A stretch of DNA of 23,648 bases from Actinomycetales bacterium (GTDB lineage: Bacteria > Actinomycetota > Actinomycetes > Actinomycetales > BWSM-131). Positions 7,201 to 13,999 of the stretch are shown piece after piece. A program made the translations under genes and the position numbers. A model generated the notes under the pieces. It saw only the letters and a list, made by a program, of their open reading frames with translations. It was not told where the DNA came from and made no database searches. Numbering within the stretch: the stretch's first letter is position 1; each line of letters begins with the position of its first letter. The DNA lies in contig JASBSH010000420.1 in NCBI GenBank assembly GCA_030149025.1, forward strand, positions 1 to 23,648. The letters run 5' to 3'.

Positions 7201-9297
7201 TCAGGCGTCGATCCGCTCCCGGTCGAGCTCGTGGGCACCCGCGACGATGAAGTCCTTGCGAGGGGCCACGTCGTTGCCCATCAGCAGCTCGAAGACCCGC
7301 TCTGCCTGCTCGGCGTCCTGGATCGTGATGCGCCGCAACGTGCGGTGGCGCCGGTCCATCGTCGTCTCCGCGAGCTGGTCGGCGTCCATCTCACCGAGGC
7401 CCTTGTACCGCTGGATCGGCTCGGAGTACCGCTTGCCCTTGCGCTCCAGCTGCTTCAGCAGCGTGGTGAGCTCCTTCTCGGAGTAGGTGTAGACAGTCTC
7501 GTTCTTCGACCGGCCGGCCCCGATGATCTCCACCCGGTGCAGCGGCGGGACCGCCGCGTACACCCGACCGGCCTCCACCAGCGGCCTCATGTACCGGAAG
7601 AACAACGTGAGGAGCAGCGTGCGGATGTGGGCGCCGTCCACATCGGCGTCCGCGAGGATGATGACCTTGCCGTAGCGGGCGGCCTCAAGGTCGAAGGTGC
7701 GCCCCGAGCCGGCGCCGACCACCTGGATGATCGCCGCGCACTCGGCGTTCTTCAGCATGTCCGTGACGGACGCCTTCTGGACGTTCAGGATCTTGCCGCG
7801 GATGGGCAGCAGCGCCTGGTAGTCACTGGATCTCGCCAGCTTCGCCGGCAGGGACGACGTCTCGAGCGCGTTCTTGCGCCGTTGCGTCTCCTTGTGGAGC
7901 CGCGCGCTGATGCGCGACTTCATCTCGGAGACGACCTTCTCCAGCAGCTGGTTCGCCTGCTGCTTCTCGCCCCGTTTCGTCGAGGTCAAGAGCGAGGACA
8001 GTTCCCGCTCGACGACGCGGGAGACGATGCCGCGCACCGCCGAGGTGCCGAGGACCTCCTTCGTCTGGCCCTCGAACTGCGACTCGTGGAGGCGCACGGT
8101 GAGCACTGCGGTCAGCCCCGCCAGGACGTCGTCCTTCTCGAGCTTGTCGTTGCCCGCCTTGAGCCGGCGGGCGTTGGCCTCGACCACCTTGCGGAACGTC
8201 TTGAGCAGCGCCGTCTCGAAGCCGGCCAGATGCGTCCCGCCCTTGGGGGTGGCGATGATGTTGACGAAGGTGCGGACCTCGGTGTCGTAGCCGGTGCCCC
8301 AGCGCAGCGCCGCGTCGACCACGCACTCGCGCTCGACCTCGGTCGGCTCGAGGTGGCCCATGGCGTCGAGCACCGGGACGGTCTCGGTGAAGGTGCCCGA
8401 CCCCTGCAGCCGCCATACGTCGGTGACGGCCGGGTCGTGCGCGAGGTGCTCGACGAACTCGGTGATGCCGCCGTCGTGCTGGAAGACCTCCTCGTACGGC
8501 CCCGACTCCCCCGGGGTCCCGGGAAGACCTCGCTCGTCCCGCACGGTGAGGCGCAGGCCGGGGACGAGGAACGACGTCTGCCGGGCCCGGGTGACGAGCT
8601 CGTCGTAGCTGAAGCCGGCGTCGGAGATGAAGATCTGCCGGTCAGCCCAGTAGCGGACACGCGTGCCCGTAACGCCGCGCTTCGCCTTGCCGACCACCCG
8701 CAGCTCCGACCCCTCCGTGAAGGGGGCGAAGGGCGCATCCGGTGTCGGGCCGGAGGCCGGGTCGTCGTAGGTGCCCGGTTCGCCTCGCCGGAAGCTCATG
8801 GCGTACGTCTTGCCGCCACGGTCGACCTCGACGTCGAGGCGTGCGGAGAGCGCGTTGACCACACTGGCACCGACGCCGTGCAGACCACCGGAGGCGGCGT
8901 ACGAGCTGCCGCCGAACTTGCCGCCCGCATGCAGCTTGGTGAACACGACCTCGACACCGGACAGCCCGGTCTTGGGCTCCGCGTCCACCGGGATGCCGCG
9001 CCCGTCGTCGCACACCTCGACGGAGCCGTCCGCGTGCAGGACGATCCGGATGTCCTTGGCGAAGCCGCCGAGGGCCTCGTCGACCGAGTTGTCGATGATC
9101 TCCCAGAGGCAGTGCATGAGACCACGCGAGTCGGTGGACCCGATATACATCCCCGGCCGCTTGCGGACCGCCTCCAGTCCCTCCAGGACGGACAGGTGAC
9201 GGGCGGAGTAGGCACCGGGGTCGGCCGCCGGACGGCGACCCGGCGACTTCGCCGGACCTGCGGATGTTGGGGTGGCGGACTTCTGGGGCGGCACCAC
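7201..9297 (-). CDS. parE: DNA topoisomerase IV / type IIA topoisomerase subunit B, Toprim motif deleted
   Basis: The 698-residue product is the ATPase subunit partnering ParC. The GHKL ATPase region shows LEAVRKRPGMYIGSTDSRGL, EIIDNSVDEALGG, DDGRGIPVD and SSYAASGGLHGVGASVVNAL. The transducer and Toprim domains follow, with ALETSSLPAKL, LLPIRGKILNVQKASV, ILADADVDGAHIRTLL (Asp550, Asp552, Asp554) and QRYKGLGEMDADQL near the end. Oddity: near residue 487 the text runs SSLPAKLARSSDYQ, where the family has LPAKL, about 25-35 residues including 'FIVEGDSA', then AKLARSSDYQ. The Toprim catalytic glutamate is therefore absent while the frame is kept, so cleavage activity is doubtful. GTG codons at 9297 and 9294 are both possible starts; 9294 suits a leaderless transcript. 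It diverges from the DUF7455 gene. Confidence 0.9.
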   Translation of the reverse strand: MVPPQKSATPTSAGPAKSPGRRPAADPGAYSARHLSVLEGLEAVRKRPGMYIGSTDSRGLMHCLWEIIDNSVDEALGGFAKDIRIVLHADGSVEVCDDGRGIPVDAEPKTGLSGVEVVFTKLHAGGKFGGSSYAASGGLHGVGASVVNALSARLDVEVDRGGKTYAMSFRRGEPGTYDDPASGPTPDAPFAPFTEGSELRVVGKAKRGVTGTRVRYWADRQIFISDAGFSYDELVTRARQTSFLVPGLRLTVRDERGLPGTPGESGPYEEVFQHDGGITEFVEHLAHDPAVTDVWRLQGSGTFTETVPVLDAMGHLEPTEVERECVVDAALRWGTGYDTEVRTFVNIIATPKGGTHLAGFETALLKTFRKVVEANARRLKAGNDKLEKDDVLAGLTAVLTVRLHESQFEGQTKEVLGTSAVRGIVSRVVERELSSLLTSTKRGEKQQANQLLEKVVSEMKSRISARLHKETQRRKNALETSSLPAKLARSSDYQALLPIRGKILNVQKASVTDMLKNAECAAIIQVVGAGSGRTFDLEAARYGKVIILADADVDGAHIRTLLLTLFFRYMRPLVEAGRVYAAVPPLHRVEIIGAGRSKNETVYTYSEKELTTLLKQLERKGKRYSEPIQRYKGLGEMDADQLAETTMDRRHRTLRRITIQDAEQAERVFELLMGNDVAPRKDFIVAGAHELDRERIDA

Positions 9298-9300
9298 GGC

Positions 9301-9306
9301 AGGTTA
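9301..9306 (-). promoter_or_regulatory. Candidate -10 element for leaderless parE
   Basis: On the minus strand TAACCT fits the actinobacterial TANNNT pattern and ends six bases before the GTG at 9294. No Shine-Dalgarno sequence precedes either candidate GTG. This favours a leaderless message beginning at 9294, shortening ParE by one residue. No clear -35 was found. Confidence 0.35.
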
Positions 9307-9497
9307 ACCGCCGGCGCCGACAGTCCCTGCACACGACACCCCGGGAGAGTGACTGGGCCGTCCGGGTGTCCCGTCTCACAACGATTCGGCTACGCGGATA
9401 GCGAACCCGGTCGAGTCGCGCGGTCGGGAAGCCGAGCAGGTGGTTACATGTTGGAGCAGGTGATGGACTCGAACCACGGTTCCACGGAAAGGAAGAC

Positions 9498-9722
9498 GTG
9501 ACTGCAACTCTCGCGAATGCGACCCTGACCGCGGCCGACCGGTGCGACCGCTGCGGCGCACGTGCCTACGTCCGCGTCACCCTCAGCTCGGGGGGCGAAC
9601 TGCTCTTCTGTGCTCACCACGGTCGTGAGCACGAGGAGAAGCTTCGCCAGGTGGCCGCCGACATCACCGATGAGACGGCCTCGCTGCACGGAGCGGACGC
9701 ACCGAGCGGCGACCAGCGCTGA
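9498..9722 (+). CDS. DUF7455 zinc-ribbon-like small protein
   Basis: This 74-residue protein begins MTATLANATLTAADRCDRCG, continues ARAYVRVTLSSGGELLFCAH and HGREHEEKL, and ends in an acidic tail. Two cysteines in CDRC plus the later CAHH make a likely four-ligand zinc site. Small proteins with the same 'LTAADRCDRCGAxAYVRV..SGGELLFCAHH' text sit next to the primary sigma factor gene in many actinobacteria (DUF7455); their function is not known. The GTG start at 9498 is preceded by GGAAAGGAAG, a good ribosome-binding site, six or so bases upstream. Its stop overlaps the possible start region of the DUF456 gene, so the two are probably one operon. Confidence 0.88.
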   Translation: MTATLANATLTAADRCDRCGARAYVRVTLSSGGELLFCAHHGREHEEKLRQVAADITDETASLHGADAPSGDQR

Positions 9723-9748
9723 CCCTCGACATCACCCTCATCGCGGGG

Positions 9749-10216
9749 GTGGCTATCGGGCTCGGGATCCTCGGCACGATCGTGCCGGTGATCCCGGGCC
9801 CGTTGCTTGTCGCCGCCGCGATCGCCGTGTGGGCGGTCGTGGTCGGCACGACACCCGGCTGGGTCGTCCTCGGTGTCGCCCTGGTCCTGCTGGCCGGCGG
9901 CCAGGTGCTGAAGTACGTCACCGCCGGACGGGTGCTGATCTCCTCCGGCGCCCCGCGTTCCTCGTTGTTCTTCGCCGGCCTTCTCGGCATCGTCGGCTTC
10001 TTCGTCATCCCGGTGGTCGGGCTCGTGGTCGGTTTCGTCGGTGGGCTGTACCTGGCGGAGCGTCGCCGCCTCGGTGCGGGGCCGGCGTCCAGGCAGTCGA
10101 CCAAGACGGCACTCAAGGCCGTCGGTCTCGGCATCCTGATCGAGCTCATGTCGACCCTGTTGGCCGGCGGGACGTGGCTGGGCGCCGTCCTCTGGGTGGA
10201 CGGCATCCTGGCCTGA
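9749..10216 (+). CDS. DUF456 family integral membrane protein
   Basis: The predicted 155-residue protein is mostly hydrophobic. LGILGTIVPVIPGPLLVAAA is the family's opening motif ('GxxGTVxPxLPGxxLVxxA'), followed by a second helix and VLKYVTAGR. A glycine-rich pair of helices (GLLGIVGFFVIPVVGLVVGF) precedes YLAERRR, and a last helix follows near the C-terminus. DUF456 proteins are small multi-pass membrane proteins of unknown function. From GTG 9749 the first helix is short; reading from CTG 9719, whose TG is shared with the upstream TGA, adds ten residues (LTLDITLIAG) and restores the family's usual first helix. GTG 9749 has no properly spaced ribosome-binding site. The start is therefore uncertain. 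Confidence 0.82.
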   Translation: MAIGLGILGTIVPVIPGPLLVAAAIAVWAVVVGTTPGWVVLGVALVLLAGGQVLKYVTAGRVLISSGAPRSSLFFAGLLGIVGFFVIPVVGLVVGFVGGLYLAERRRLGAGPASRQSTKTALKAVGLGILIELMSTLLAGGTWLGAVLWVDGILA

Positions 10217-10265
10217 TCGCCAGGCGTCCTCCGCCGTCTGCTCACCTAACCCCGCGTTACGCACG

Positions 10266-10301
10266 GGACCTCCGGTACCCGCGTCGGGGAACCGGAGGTC
10301 C
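10266..10301. terminator. Bidirectional hairpin terminator between DUF456 and sigma factor genes
   Basis: GGACCTCCGGT at 10266-10276 is perfectly complementary to ACCGGAGGTCC at 10291-10301, an 11-bp stem, and three further C-G pairs can form inside the loop. It lies between two converging genes, 50 bases after one stop and 44 before the other. There is no T-run, as is common for actinobacterial terminators. Confidence 0.75.
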
Positions 10302-10344
10302 GTGAGCGATCTGCGCTCGGTCGCGGGGCGAACCCGCAAGGCCG

Positions 10345-12048
10345 TCAGTCGAGATAGTCCCGCAGCACCTGCGAACGCGACGGGTGACGCAGCTTCGACA
10401 TCGTCTTGGACTCGATCTGGCGGATCCGCTCGCGCGTCACCCCGTAGACCTTGCCGATCTCGTCGAGCGTCTTGGGCTGGCCGTCGGTGAGGCCGAACCG
10501 CATCGACACGACACCGGCCTCGCGCTCGGACAGGGTGTCCAGCACCGAGTGCAGCTGCTCCTGCAGCAAGGTGAACGAGACCGCGTCGGCGGGCACGATC
10601 GCCTCGGAGTCCTCGATCAGGTCACCGAACTCGCTGTCGCCGTCCTCCCCGAGAGGCGTGTGCAGTGAGATCGGCTCACGACCGTACTTCTGGACCTCGA
10701 CGACCTTCTCGGGCGTCATGTCCAGCTCCTTGGCGAGCTCCTCCGGGGTGGGCTCGCGACCCAGGTCCTGCAGCATCTGGCGCTGGACACGTGCGAGCTT
10801 GTTGATGACCTCGACCATGTGCACCGGGATGCGGATGGTGCGAGCCTGGTCGGCCATCGCCCGGGTGATCGCCTGCCGGATCCACCAGGTGGCGTACGTG
10901 GAGAACTTGTAGCCCTTGGTGTAGTCGAACTTCTCCACCGCGCGGATGAGACCGAGGTTGCCCTCCTGGATCAGGTCCAGGAACAGCATGCCGCGGCCGG
11001 TGTAGCGCTTGGCGAGCGACACGACGAGCCGGAGGTTCGCCTCGAGCAGGTGGTTCTTCGCGCGGCGCCCGTCGTGGGCGATCCACTCGAGCTCCCGGCG
11101 GGTCTTCGCGTCCATCTTCTGCCCGGAGTTCAGCCGCTCCTCGGCGAACAGGCCGGCCTCGATCCGCTTCGCGAGCTCGACCTCCTGCTCGGCGTTGAGC
11201 AGGGCCACCTTGCCGATCTGCTTCAGGTAGTCCTTGACCGGGTCGGCGGTGGCGCCGGCGGTCGCGACCTGGACGGCGGGCGCGTCCTCCTCGTCGTCGT
11301 CCGACAGGACGAAGGACTCACCCTCCTTGGTCGCCTCGTCGTCAGTGGGTTCGAGATCCTCCGGCTCGGCCTCGGGGTCCTCCTCGTCGACCTCCGGAGC
11401 GTCCGGGCCGACGGCCTTGGCCGCGCCCTTCTTCGTGCTGGAGGCGGTGCGCCCGCCCTCGACCTCCCCGTCCTCCGGGGAGGACTTCTTGGCCGCACCC
11501 TTCGAAGCATCCTTGGACGCCGTCTTCTTCGCACCCGCCTTGGCGGCGGTCCTCTTAGCGCCCGTCTTCGCAGCGGTCTTCGTCGGCGCCTTCTTCGCGG
11601 CGGCCTTCTTCGTCGCCTTCTCGTCGACGACCTCGCCGTCGGGGACCTCGCCGGTCTCGGCCGACTCACCGGCGCCGTCGGCCGCAGTGCCGGAGTCGGC
11701 AGCGGTGTTCGACGTCTTCTTCACGGCGGCCTTCTTCGCCTTCGGCGTGGCCCGTCCTTCGTCGCCGTCCACCTTCGCCGTCACCTCGGCGGCGCGCGTC
11801 GCGGCCGCCGCGGCGACGCGTTTGCGTGGCGTGGCCGCGGGCACGTCGACGACGACGCTGACGGAGGCGTCGTCGAAAGCACGCAGCACCGCCTTCATCC
11901 GGGACATGGGGATCTCCGCCTCCTCGCAGGCGGTGCGCAGGGCGGTGGCGTCCACGGAGCCACGGGTAGTGCCGGAGCGCAAGAGCTCCTGGAGCGCGGG
12001 ATGGGCGAACTCAGCGGGAAGCGACCGGGGAGTCGGGACCGACGACAC
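10345..12048 (-). CDS. rpoD: RNA polymerase primary sigma factor (SigA/HrdB type)
   Basis: This is a group 1 sigma-70 factor that directs RNA polymerase to housekeeping promoters. After a short N-terminal domain (VPTPRSLPAEFAHPALQELL) comes a long low-complexity tract rich in Lys, Ala and Thr (KKAAAKKAPTKTAAK), then an acidic stretch. Region 1.2 starts near residue 269 (DPVKDYLKQIGKVALLNAEQ). Region 2 has RLVVSLAKRYTGRGMLFLDL, GYKFSTYATWWIRQAITRAM and ADQARTIRIPVHM. Region 4.2 has TLDEIGKVYGVTRERIRQIE and the invariant end LRHPSRSQVLRDYLD. I place the start at GTG 12048 because GAAAGG lies about six bases before it; the ATG at 12099 has no ribosome-binding site and adds 17 unconserved residues. 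The protein would then be 567 residues. Confidence 0.93.
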   Translation of the reverse strand: MSSVPTPRSLPAEFAHPALQELLRSGTTRGSVDATALRTACEEAEIPMSRMKAVLRAFDDASVSVVVDVPAATPRKRVAAAAATRAAEVTAKVDGDEGRATPKAKKAAVKKTSNTAADSGTAADGAGESAETGEVPDGEVVDEKATKKAAAKKAPTKTAAKTGAKRTAAKAGAKKTASKDASKGAAKKSSPEDGEVEGGRTASSTKKGAAKAVGPDAPEVDEEDPEAEPEDLEPTDDEATKEGESFVLSDDDEEDAPAVQVATAGATADPVKDYLKQIGKVALLNAEQEVELAKRIEAGLFAEERLNSGQKMDAKTRRELEWIAHDGRRAKNHLLEANLRLVVSLAKRYTGRGMLFLDLIQEGNLGLIRAVEKFDYTKGYKFSTYATWWIRQAITRAMADQARTIRIPVHMVEVINKLARVQRQMLQDLGREPTPEELAKELDMTPEKVVEVQKYGREPISLHTPLGEDGDSEFGDLIEDSEAIVPADAVSFTLLQEQLHSVLDTLSEREAGVVSMRFGLTDGQPKTLDEIGKVYGVTRERIRQIESKTMSKLRHPSRSQVLRDYLD

Positions 12049-12129
12049 AGACTGCCTTTCGTCGAGTGCTCGTTCGTGAGCCTTACCTGGGGGCGTCATC
12101 TGGGTGGCATAACGCAGACCGACCCCGCA

Positions 12130-12160
12130 TCCATGCCCGGACGAGGGCAGGGGACATGGA
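12130..12160 (-). terminator. Imperfect hairpin downstream of the glycosylase gene
   Basis: TCCATGCCC at 12130-12138 can pair with GGG-A-CATGGA at 12151-12160 with one bulged base. It lies about 60 bases past the stop of the HhH-GPD gene and upstream of the sigma factor gene, so it could be a weak terminator or part of the sigma factor leader. No T-run is present. Confidence 0.3.
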
Positions 12161-12219
12161 GGTCCTGGTCAAGTCCCCATCATGCCACGCCGGCGGGCGC
12201 ACCCGACCCAGGACGTCAC

Positions 12220-12885
12220 CTACCCGGCGGAACGGGCCGCCTTCGCCATCTTCTTGAACTCGCGCACCTTGGCGAGTGAGCCGGCGTCCCGGACGTCGGC
12301 CACCGACCGGTATGTGCCCTCCTGGCCGTATCCGCCCGCAGTCTCGCGCCAGTCGGGCAGGTCGACGCCGAGCTGCTTTCCCAGCAGCGCGAGGAAGATC
12401 GATGCCTTCTGCTTGCCGAAACCGGGCAGCGCCTCCAGTCGCTTGCGCACCACGAGCCCGGTCGGCGGGGACCCGTCCGGCTCAGGGTCCGTCCAGATCC
12501 GTCTGGTGTCCCCGCCGTACTCGTCCACGACCACAGCGGCCAACGACCGCAACCTCTGCCCCATGCTGCCGGGGAAGCGGTGCACCGCCGGTGGCCCCGT
12601 CATCCACGCCGTGACGTCCTCAGGTGCCGCGCCGGCCAGTGCGGCGGGGTCGAGCGTGACCGGGCCCTTCGCGCCTCCGAAGCTCGCACGGTCCCCCGAC
12701 GACTCCTCACCCGCTCCCGCGGCGCGCATGCGTTGAGCAAGCAGGTACGGCCCTGCGAAGGCGCGCTCCATCGGGAACTGCTGGTCGAGCATCATCCCGG
12801 CCAGCAGCGCGAACGGGTCGCGGCTGAGCAGCTCGTCGGCCGCCTCGTCCTGCGCAATCTGCAGTCGCCTCATCCTGGGCACCAC
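12220..12885 (-). CDS. HhH-GPD base-excision repair protein (DNA glycosylase-like)
   Basis: The 221-residue protein contains DPFALLAGMMLDQQFPMERA and FAGPYLL, typical of an actinobacterial HhH-GPD subfamily annotated as base-excision repair protein. The helix-hairpin-helix is LEALPGFGKQKASIFLALLG, followed by LGVDLPDW, whose Asp fits the conserved GPD aspartate. At the place where endonuclease III has its catalytic lysine (LPGVGRKTA), this protein has glutamine (LPGFGKQKA), which suggests a monofunctional glycosylase; lysines stand on either side, so this is tentative. No C-terminal iron-sulfur cysteine loop is seen. GTG 12885 and ATG 12873 are both possible starts and neither has a clear ribosome-binding site. 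The damaged base is unknown. Confidence 0.85.
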   Translation of the reverse strand: MVPRMRRLQIAQDEAADELLSRDPFALLAGMMLDQQFPMERAFAGPYLLAQRMRAAGAGEESSGDRASFGGAKGPVTLDPAALAGAAPEDVTAWMTGPPAVHRFPGSMGQRLRSLAAVVVDEYGGDTRRIWTDPEPDGSPPTGLVVRKRLEALPGFGKQKASIFLALLGKQLGVDLPDWRETAGGYGQEGTYRSVADVRDAGSLAKVREFKKMAKAARSAG

Positions 12886-12949
12886 CGCAACAGATCACCG
12901 GCCGTCCCCCGCGACCGGCGGGGCACCAGCCGGCCGCCGACCACCAAGG

Positions 12950-13351
12950 TCAGGCGTCGGCCTTGACCGCAAGCACCGGGCACGACGCGTCCAGGAGGAT
13001 GCGCTGTGCGTTCGACCCGAGGATCAGCTTGCCGACCGGCGTGCGGCGCCGCAGCCCGATGACGATCAGCTCGGCACCCACTTCCTCGGCGACCGCGATG
13101 AGGTCCTCCGAGGGCTCCATCCCACGGACGAGCTGCCGCACCTGGTGCTCCACGCCGGCGTCGTCGAGCTCCGCCTTGATGTCGGCCAGCTCCTGCTCGT
13201 ACTTCGCCGCATCGTCGGCCTCGAGGTCACGCCCGCCGCGGTTGCTGTTGATCACGACGAGCGTGCTGTTGCGAAGCTTCGACTCCTTGACCGCGGCGTG
13301 GAGCGCCGCGCGCCCCTCCTTGGTGGGCACGTACCCCACGACGATCGCCAT
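12950..13351 (-). CDS. Universal stress protein (UspA domain)
   Basis: The 133-residue protein starts at ATG 13351 behind GAGGAGGT at good spacing; the longer frame to 13432 is not conserved. It opens with MAIVVGYVPTKEGRAALHAA, the first strand and helix of the Usp fold, and ends with ELIVIGLRRRTPVGKLILGS, NAQRILLDASCPVLAV. The last part resembles the ATP-binding motif G-2x-G-9x-G-S, but Arg replaces the second glycine, so nucleotide binding is uncertain. Usp proteins are cytoplasmic stress or dormancy proteins, often dimeric. It diverges from the Nudix gene, with 114 bases between them. Confidence 0.92.
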   Translation of the reverse strand: MAIVVGYVPTKEGRAALHAAVKESKLRNSTLVVINSNRGGRDLEADDAAKYEQELADIKAELDDAGVEHQVRQLVRGMEPSEDLIAVAEEVGAELIVIGLRRRTPVGKLILGSNAQRILLDASCPVLAVKADA

Positions 13352-13438
13352 CTCGGGACCTCCTCGTCCGTTGCCGTTACCGGCGGTGCGCCGCACGGTA
13401 CCGGATCGGGGCCGCTCGATCAGTAGCCGCACGGCCCA

Positions 13439-13460
13439 CCGTTAGCGTGCCGTTAGCGTG
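13439..13460 (+). promoter_or_regulatory. 11-bp tandem duplication carrying two -10-like TAGCGT boxes
   Basis: CCGTTAGCGTG occurs twice with no gap, at 13439-13449 and 13450-13460. Each copy contains TAGCGT, which fits the TANNNT -10 pattern. The second box (13454-13459) ends six bases before the Nudix ATG at 13466, the spacing expected for a leaderless transcript, and no Shine-Dalgarno sequence is present. Confidence 0.5.
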
Positions 13461-13465
13461 GTGGC

Positions 13466-13966
13466 ATGGCGGCGGGCGACGGGAACGGCTGGGTGCAGTG
13501 CCGTTGCGGGCGACGGCACTGGGGGCTGCACGGTGCCGCCGGTCTGCTGCTGGCTCGCAACGCGGACGGCGCCACGCACGACGGTCTGGACGTCCTGCTG
13601 CAGCTGCGGGCCGGCTGGACGCACCAGGGCGGCACGTGGGGCATCCCCGGCGGTGCGGTGGACAGCCACGAGGACGAGAGGGCGGGCGCTCTTCGGGAGG
13701 CGTACGAGGAGACCGGCGTTCCGCCGCTGTCGGTGCGCGTCCTGGACAGCATGGTCAGCACGGACCACGTCGACTGGCGCTACCACGTCGTCCTCGGTGT
13801 TCCCGCGGGTCCGATCCGCCCACGGGCGACGACTGCGGAGTCCGACGACGTGCGGTGGGTGCCCGCGGGTGAGGTCACCACCCTTCCACTGCACCCCGGC
13901 TTCGCCGCCAGCTGGCCGGCTCTGCTGCCGAAGCTCGTCGAGCTAGCCCGAGCTAGCCGAAGCTAG
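13466..13966 (+). CDS. Nudix hydrolase
   Basis: The 166-residue protein carries a perfect Nudix box, GAVDSHEDERAGALREAYEE followed by TGV, matching G-x5-E-x7-R-E-U-x-E-E-x-G-U at about residues 61-84. This is the metal site that hydrolyses a nucleoside diphosphate linked to another group. Before it, CRCGRRHWGLHGAAGLLLAR resembles the short zinc-ribbon-like lead of many actinobacterial Nudix proteins, and WTHQGGTWGIPGG is typical of MutT-like members. Substrate is not predictable. The ATG at 13466 has no ribosome-binding site and probably begins a leaderless message. The last codons run through a 10-bp tandem repeat, which supplies the stop. Confidence 0.92.
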   Translation: MAAGDGNGWVQCRCGRRHWGLHGAAGLLLARNADGATHDGLDVLLQLRAGWTHQGGTWGIPGGAVDSHEDERAGALREAYEETGVPPLSVRVLDSMVSTDHVDWRYHVVLGVPAGPIRPRATTAESDDVRWVPAGEVTTLPLHPGFAASWPALLPKLVELARASRS

Positions 13967-13970
13967 CCCC
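13941..13970 (+). repeat. Three tandem 10-bp units at the end of the Nudix gene
   Basis: AGCTAGCCCG, AGCTAGCCGA and AGCTAGCCCC lie end to end. Because the unit is not a multiple of three, each copy is read in a different frame; the third supplies the TAG stop at 13964-13966. Confidence 0.8.
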
Positions 13971-13999
13971 GTTCAGGTAGTGCTACCACCCGACCCGGA

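Noticed and set aside
9440..9490. A complete tRNA gene on the minus strand
   Set aside because: Only a T-arm-like segment and CCA are present. The expected 5' acceptor, D-arm and anticodon arm are absent, and the region above is the DUF7455 coding sequence.
7108..9501. A 797-codon plus-strand open frame opposite parE
   Set aside because: It mirrors parE codon structure, has no recognisable motif, and parE on the other strand is unmistakable.
10819..12279. A 486-codon plus-strand open frame opposite the sigma factor gene
   Set aside because: It is the antisense of the Lys/Ala-rich and conserved sigma regions and shows no family motif.
13976..13987. GGTAG-TG-CTACC as a terminator between the Nudix and metX genes
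   Set aside because: The stem is five pairs with a two-base loop, too short and tight to support a call, though the position between converging genes would suit one.
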